Positions 60,569-64,000 of a stretch of DNA of 64,000 bases are shown here, one piece after another. The stretch covers positions 3,737,501 through 3,801,500 of the forward strand of contig NZ_CP023344.1 of NCBI RefSeq assembly GCF_002310495.1, given 5' to 3'. Origin of the DNA: Nibricoccus aquaticus (GTDB taxonomy: Bacteria > Verrucomicrobiota > Verrucomicrobiia > Opitutales > Opitutaceae). The notes under the pieces were generated by a model. That model was not told the DNA's origin, did no database searches, and worked only from the letters and a program-made list of their open reading frames with translations. How positions within the stretch are numbered: the stretch's first letter is position 1; each line of letters starts with the position of its first letter. The translations under genes and the position numbers were made by a program.

Positions 60569-60970
60569 ATGAGTTGGATAAAAACAGGTGTTCCGGAACG
60601 GATGGTGTCGGGGGTTTTTGAGTGGGCGAAACTCGGTGTGATGGCGACGCCGGTGGGAGAGCGGCGGGAGATTTTCGATGCGCCGACGGCGACGTTGGAG
60701 CGGCTGCGCTGTCATGCGACGACGGTGCGGGTGGGCGAGGCGTCGCATCCGCCGCACCGGCATCCGGAGGAGGAGTTGATTTTTGTGAAGGAAGGCGTGT
60801 TGGAGGTGAGTGTGGAGGGAAAGGTGTGGAAGGCGGGAGCGGGGGCGGTGATTTTTTATGCGTCGAATGAGCTGCACGGGATGCGCAATGGCGGGGAGGT
60901 GCCGGCGACGTATTATGTGTTGCGGTGGCATTCGACGAAGACGGCGGGAGATGCGGGGGCGGCAGTGTAG
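60569..60970 (+). CDS. Cupin domain protein
   Basis: About 133 aa, one cupin barrel. The metal motif 1 is GEASHPPHRHPEEELIFVKEG (two His and Glu), and motif 2 is near SNELHGMRNGG with the third His. Such single-cupin proteins serve as isomerases, sugar-binding or sensor domains; the function is unknown. Start at ATG 60569; ATG 60602 is also possible. Long open frame upstream is repeat-derived and rejected. It is divergent from lipB. Confidence 0.8.
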   Translation: MSWIKTGVPERMVSGVFEWAKLGVMATPVGERREIFDAPTATLERLRCHATTVRVGEASHPPHRHPEEELIFVKEGVLEVSVEGKVWKAGAGAVIFYASNELHGMRNGGEVPATYYVLRWHSTKTAGDAGAAV

Positions 60971-61290
60971 TGCGGATGATTTTTGATTCACCGCGGAGGC
61001 GCGGAGGGCGCGGAGTTCGGAGGACGGAATTTATGGGATTAACGGGATTGGGGCGGGCGTGGCTGGTGGGTTTGTGGAAGAGGTTGGGCTCACGCAAATG
61101 CGCGAAGGCGCAAAGTTTCGGAGGGAATCTTGAGAGGGAGCGCGGGAGGCGCGGGAGGGCGGAAGTTTTTTTATCGAGGAAGCGCGACGACGCTGAGTTT
61201 GGAGGCGCGCACCGAGGTGCGGCCCTACGAAAGACGGCGTGGAAAATGCGTTTGCGCGGGGCGTGGGGGGTGAGCAAGGTCGGCGGTTTT
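60971..61290. repeat. Repeat mosaic between cupin and lysS
   Basis: Nearly the whole 320 bp is repeat: CGCGGAG type at 60987-61018; GGATTAACGGGATTGG at 61034-61053; GCAAAT/GCGAAG type at 61089-61125; a GCGCGGGAGG-like phrase at 61139-61158; and the GCACC/GGTGC palindrome with tail GGCCCTACGA at 61201-61230. No gene is supported. The lysS promoter must lie within or behind these elements. Confidence 0.7.
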
Positions 61291-62811
61291 ATGAGCGACG
61301 TTCCCTCCGATATTTCACACGACCAACATGCTGTGCGGCGTCAGAAGCTGGCGGATTTGCGCGCGGGTGGATTTGACCCGTTTCGCGCGAATGTGGCGGT
61401 GACGCATTTTTCGCAGGATGCGAAGGCGTTGTTCGTGGAAGGCCAGGAATACGGGCCGGTGGTCACGGTGGCGGGGCGACTCGTCACGTTTCGCGTGCAG
61501 GGCGGCAGCTCGTTCGTGAAAATCCAGGATCAGCAGGGGCCGATTCAGCTCTATTTCCGTCGCGATGTGATCGGCGAGGAACGCTACGGCGTATTCAAGA
61601 AGTCGCTCGATCTGGGCGACATCATCGGCGTGACGGGGGCGTTGTTTAAGACGAAGACGGGTGAGATCACGGTGCGCGTGGATGCGTTTACGCTGGTGTC
61701 GAAGGCGCTGCGTCCGCTGCCGGAGAAGTGGCATGGGCTGAGCGATGCGGAGCAGGTTTATCGTCAGCGTTATCTCGATCTGATCGTGAACGCGGAGTCG
61801 CGGAAGCGGCTGATGTTGCGCTCGAAGATCGTGTCGCAGGTGCGGCGATTTTTGGAGGACAAGCAGTTCCTCGAAGTGGAGACGCCGGTGCTGCAAGCCG
61901 TGGCGGGCGGTGCGGCGGCGCGGCCGTTTACGACCCATCACAATACGCTGGGCATGGACTTCGTGCTGCGTATCTCGCTCGAACTTTATCTGAAGCGGAT
62001 GCTCGTCGCGGGGTATGACCGCGTGTTCGAGATCGGGCGGAATTTCCGCAATGAAGGCGTGTCGCGCCGGCACAATCCGGAGTTCACGATGCTGGAGGTT
62101 TATCAGGCCTACAGCGACTATCGTGGCATGATGACGCTGGTGCAGGAGTTGATGCGGCATCTGGTGCGCGATGTGGTTAAGCCGACGGAAGCGGAGGGCG
62201 AAGGTGAGAATGCGCCGCGCCGTGCGACGATGAAGATCAAGCATGCGGCGAGCGGGCAGGACATCGATTTCGGTGCCGAGTGGCGCGAGGTGAAGTACAA
62301 GGATCTGATCATCGAGAAGACGGGCGACGCGCAGTGGTTTTCGCGCTCGAAGGAAGAGAAGATCGCGGGCGTGCAGAAGCTCGGGCTCTTCGCGGACGTG
62401 AAGTGGGAGGAGTTTGAGCTGACGAACGAAATTTTCGGAAAGCTGATCGAGCCGACGTTGATCCAGCCGACGTTTGTGACGCATCTGCCGAAGGAGCTTT
62501 GCCCACTCGCGAAGATCACGCCGGACGATCCCACGACGATCGATGTGTTTGAGCTGATCATCGGCGGCATGGAGATCGCGCCCGCTTACTCGGAGCAGAA
62601 CGATCCGGATGTGCAGCGGCAGATGTTCGAAGCGCAGGCGGGCGAGGAAAAGCAGAACATCGATCAGGATTTCCTGCTCGCACTTGAACACGGGATGCCG
62701 CCGGCGGGTGGCATGGGCATCGGGATCGACCGGTTGTGCATTTTGCTCACGGGGGCGGAGAGCATTCGCGATGTGATTCTTTATCCGCAGCTGCGGAACG
62801 CGCAGGCGTGA
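61291..62811 (+). CDS. lysS: Lysyl-tRNA synthetase (class II)
   Basis: A 506-aa class II synthetase that charges tRNA-Lys. The N-terminal OB fold (VVTVAGRLVTFRVQGGSSFVKIQDQQGPIQLYF) binds the anticodon. The catalytic core has motif 1 (RRFLEDKQFLEVETPVLQ), motif 2 (FEIGRNFRNEGVSRRHNPEFTMLEVYQAY) and motif 3 (GMGIGIDRLCILLTGAESIRDVILYP). The ATG at 61291 (MSDVPSDISHDQHAVRRQKL) is selected; an upstream open frame covers only repeats. The lolC/E gene lies 147 bp downstream on the same strand. Confidence 0.97.
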   Translation: MSDVPSDISHDQHAVRRQKLADLRAGGFDPFRANVAVTHFSQDAKALFVEGQEYGPVVTVAGRLVTFRVQGGSSFVKIQDQQGPIQLYFRRDVIGEERYGVFKKSLDLGDIIGVTGALFKTKTGEITVRVDAFTLVSKALRPLPEKWHGLSDAEQVYRQRYLDLIVNAESRKRLMLRSKIVSQVRRFLEDKQFLEVETPVLQAVAGGAAARPFTTHHNTLGMDFVLRISLELYLKRMLVAGYDRVFEIGRNFRNEGVSRRHNPEFTMLEVYQAYSDYRGMMTLVQELMRHLVRDVVKPTEAEGEGENAPRRATMKIKHAASGQDIDFGAEWREVKYKDLIIEKTGDAQWFSRSKEEKIAGVQKLGLFADVKWEEFELTNEIFGKLIEPTLIQPTFVTHLPKELCPLAKITPDDPTTIDVFELIIGGMEIAPAYSEQNDPDVQRQMFEAQAGEEKQNIDQDFLLALEHGMPPAGGMGIGIDRLCILLTGAESIRDVILYPQLRNAQA

Positions 62812-62958
62812 GGATTTAATTTTCTATCCTTCGATCCGTGACACAGAGAACACAGAGCGCCGACACTGAGGGCACAGAGGCTCTCAAGAGTTCGTGCGTT
62901 CTCTGGCGGACTTATGCCGCACAGCCTCAGGCGTGCTGAGGCCCTACAACTGATTCCG
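62812..62958. repeat. Repeat-bearing spacer lysS to lolC/E
   Basis: A CACAGAG-type phrase with 9-nt period runs 62834-62882, and a palindrome GCCTCAG/CTGAGGC with a 5-nt loop and tail CCTACA lies at 62934-62949, 10 bp before the next ATG. Confidence 0.75.
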
Positions 62959-64000
62959 ATGCCCTGGTATCTTTATCTCGCCCTGAAGCAGCTGTTCCCG
63001 ACGGGGAAGCGGCTGACGTTTTTCACGGTGATTTCGGTGCTGGGGGTGACCCTGGGTGTGTGGGTGATGATCGTGTTTCCCGGCGTCATGGGAGGTTTTG
63101 GCCACAAATATCGCGGCCTCATCGTGGACACTCAGGGAGACATCCAAGTCCGGGCGAGCGGACTGGTGCGGTCGGCGGAAGTTTTGCAGCATTTGGCGAA
63201 GATTCCGGGTGTGATCGCCTCGACGCCGTTTGCGGAAGGCATCGTGATGTTGAGCAACGGCAACAGGCCGTCGTTTCCTGGTATTCAGGGAATCGATCTC
63301 GGTCACGTGGAGGACGTCATTCCGCTGCGACGGCACATTGTGCGAGGATCGCTCGATGATCTGGATGACGACACGGTGATCCTCAGCGCCGGTCTCGCCA
63401 ACTCGATTGGTGCGTGGATTGGCAGCAAGGTGCAGGTCGTGTCTCCGGCGACATTGGAGAAGATGCAGCGGGATGAGGTGATGCTGCCGACAGAGCTGAC
63501 GGTCGTGGGCATTTTTGAAATCGGGCATCAACAGCTCGATAGCTCCGTCGCTATTGTGACGCTGAGACGGATGCAGGATCTCTACGATCTCGGAAAAAAC
63601 GTACATGGCTTCAATGTGAAGCTCTCTCCGAACGAAGATGTGATCGAAGCGGCGAAGCGGATCAATGCGACGCTGCCACCGATGAGTGGACTGAGGGCGC
63701 GTACGTGGATGGAGGCGAATGAATCATTTTTGCTAGCGCTTCAGTTTGAGAAAATGATGGTCACTTTGATCACTGCATTTGTGACACTGGTGGCGGTTTT
63801 TTTGATTACCTCGTTGCTCCTGACCTCAATCGTTCGTCGGACTAAGGAAATCGGTGTGCTCGCGTCTTTGGGGGCAAAGCCCACTCAAGTGGCGTTGTGT
63901 TTTTGTTTTCAAGGAATGCTGGTCGGGGTGTTCGGTACGGTGCTTGGCGTCACGTTGGGTCTGCTGACGTTGAAGAATGTGGATGCCATCCTGCAGGGGT
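62959..64000 (+). CDS. LolC/LolE-type ABC transporter permease, truncated by window end
   Basis: At least 347 aa, open to the window end. MPWYLYLALKQLFPTGKRLTFFTVISVLGVTLGVWVMI gives the first membrane helix, then a periplasmic domain (about 45-260) of the MacB/LolC type, then two membrane segments (MVTLITAFVTLVAVFLITSLLLTSIV and MLVGVFGTVLGVTLGLLTL) and the typical loop RRTKEIGVLASLGAKPTQV. LolC/E extract lipoproteins from the inner membrane, with the ATPase LolD expected downstream. Order lysS-lol is plausible for this phylum. The start ATG follows a palindrome directly. Confidence 0.9.
   Translation, partial: MPWYLYLALKQLFPTGKRLTFFTVISVLGVTLGVWVMIVFPGVMGGFGHKYRGLIVDTQGDIQVRASGLVRSAEVLQHLAKIPGVIASTPFAEGIVMLSNGNRPSFPGIQGIDLGHVEDVIPLRRHIVRGSLDDLDDDTVILSAGLANSIGAWIGSKVQVVSPATLEKMQRDEVMLPTELTVVGIFEIGHQQLDSSVAIVTLRRMQDLYDLGKNVHGFNVKLSPNEDVIEAAKRINATLPPMSGLRARTWMEANESFLLALQFEKMMVTLITAFVTLVAVFLITSLLLTSIVRRTKEIGVLASLGAKPTQVALCFCFQGMLVGVFGTVLGVTLGLLTLKNVDAILQG

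Noticed and set aside
61315-62691. 458-codon minus-strand frame
   Set aside because: It is antisense to lysS, whose synthetase motifs are clear; composition is His/Arg/Leu shadow-like.
1-64000. CRISPR array
   Set aside because: Repeats found are degenerate or palindromic, and none shows regular 20-40 bp units with equal spacers.

Overview
The window is high-GC bacterial DNA that best fits a Verrucomicrobiota genome of the Opitutaceae type. This is inferred from gene content and not from a marker tree. The pointers are a Minf_1886-family protein (a family known mainly from Verrucomicrobia and Planctomycetes), a YezD-led sulfur cluster, Gram-negative outer-membrane functions (porin, LolC/E, lipoproteins) and very dense dispersed intergenic repeats of the kind seen in that group.

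Layout. (1) 1-15.5 kb is a one-strand anti-phage island. It holds the C-terminal part of a DUF1998 protein (DrmB-like), an SNF2-type helicase (DrmD-like), a GIY-YIG-like nuclease, a 1574-aa adenine methyltransferase (DrmMI-like), a coiled-coil ATPase, a reverse transcriptase fused to a nitrilase (DRT1/UG1-like) and an HNH nuclease. The first part looks like a class 1 DISARM system whose drmA/drmC would lie upstream of the window. Three more proteins follow, the first of them joined by start/stop overlap. The island ends near the 3' end of a tRNA gene (anticodon CAU). (2) 15.8-19.6 kb is housekeeping: tRNA, aspS, a LURP-one-like protein and a PhnP-like metallo-beta-lactamase-fold hydrolase. (3) 19.9-30.1 kb is a sulfur-assimilation operon: yezD, porin, two sulfate-binding proteins each followed by an M14-like protein (one apparently lacking its zinc ligands), cysT, cysW, cysA, cysK and a rhodanese. 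(4) 30.1-34.5 kb holds a lipoprotein and divergent glycoside hydrolases (GH3, GH63-like). (5) 34.6-37.8 kb is a translationally coupled Rrf2 regulator plus ssuABC-like sulfonate importer, probably the second arm of sulfur supply. (6) 38-41.8 kb holds EVE, a tiny membrane protein, PIN/TRAM, an unknown gene with repeat-derived tail, tRNA-Ala(CGC) and a Lys/Ala/Pro-rich protein. (7) 42-48.2 kb holds a VWA protein, a histidine kinase/response regulator pair, a Tat-type exported superoxide dismutase, an atypical Fur with a candidate operator, and a Minf_1886 protein. (8) 48.3-64 kb holds an M16 peptidase, a nucleoside transporter, gamma-carbonic anhydrase, desaturase plus epimerase, a GbsR/MarR regulator, a methyltransferase, lipA, a secreted protein, lipB, a cupin, lysS and a LolC/E permease that runs off the window.

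Two further layers cut across the map. One is a family of small palindromes, often followed by CCTAC or CCTCC, with more than a dozen copies. The other is a set of degenerate phrases with an internal period of 7-9 nt. They cluster from 55 to 63 kb, and in places they appear to supply coding sequence, including an in-frame insert in a methyltransferase and the stop codon of an epimerase. No CRISPR array, integrase or transposase gene was seen.
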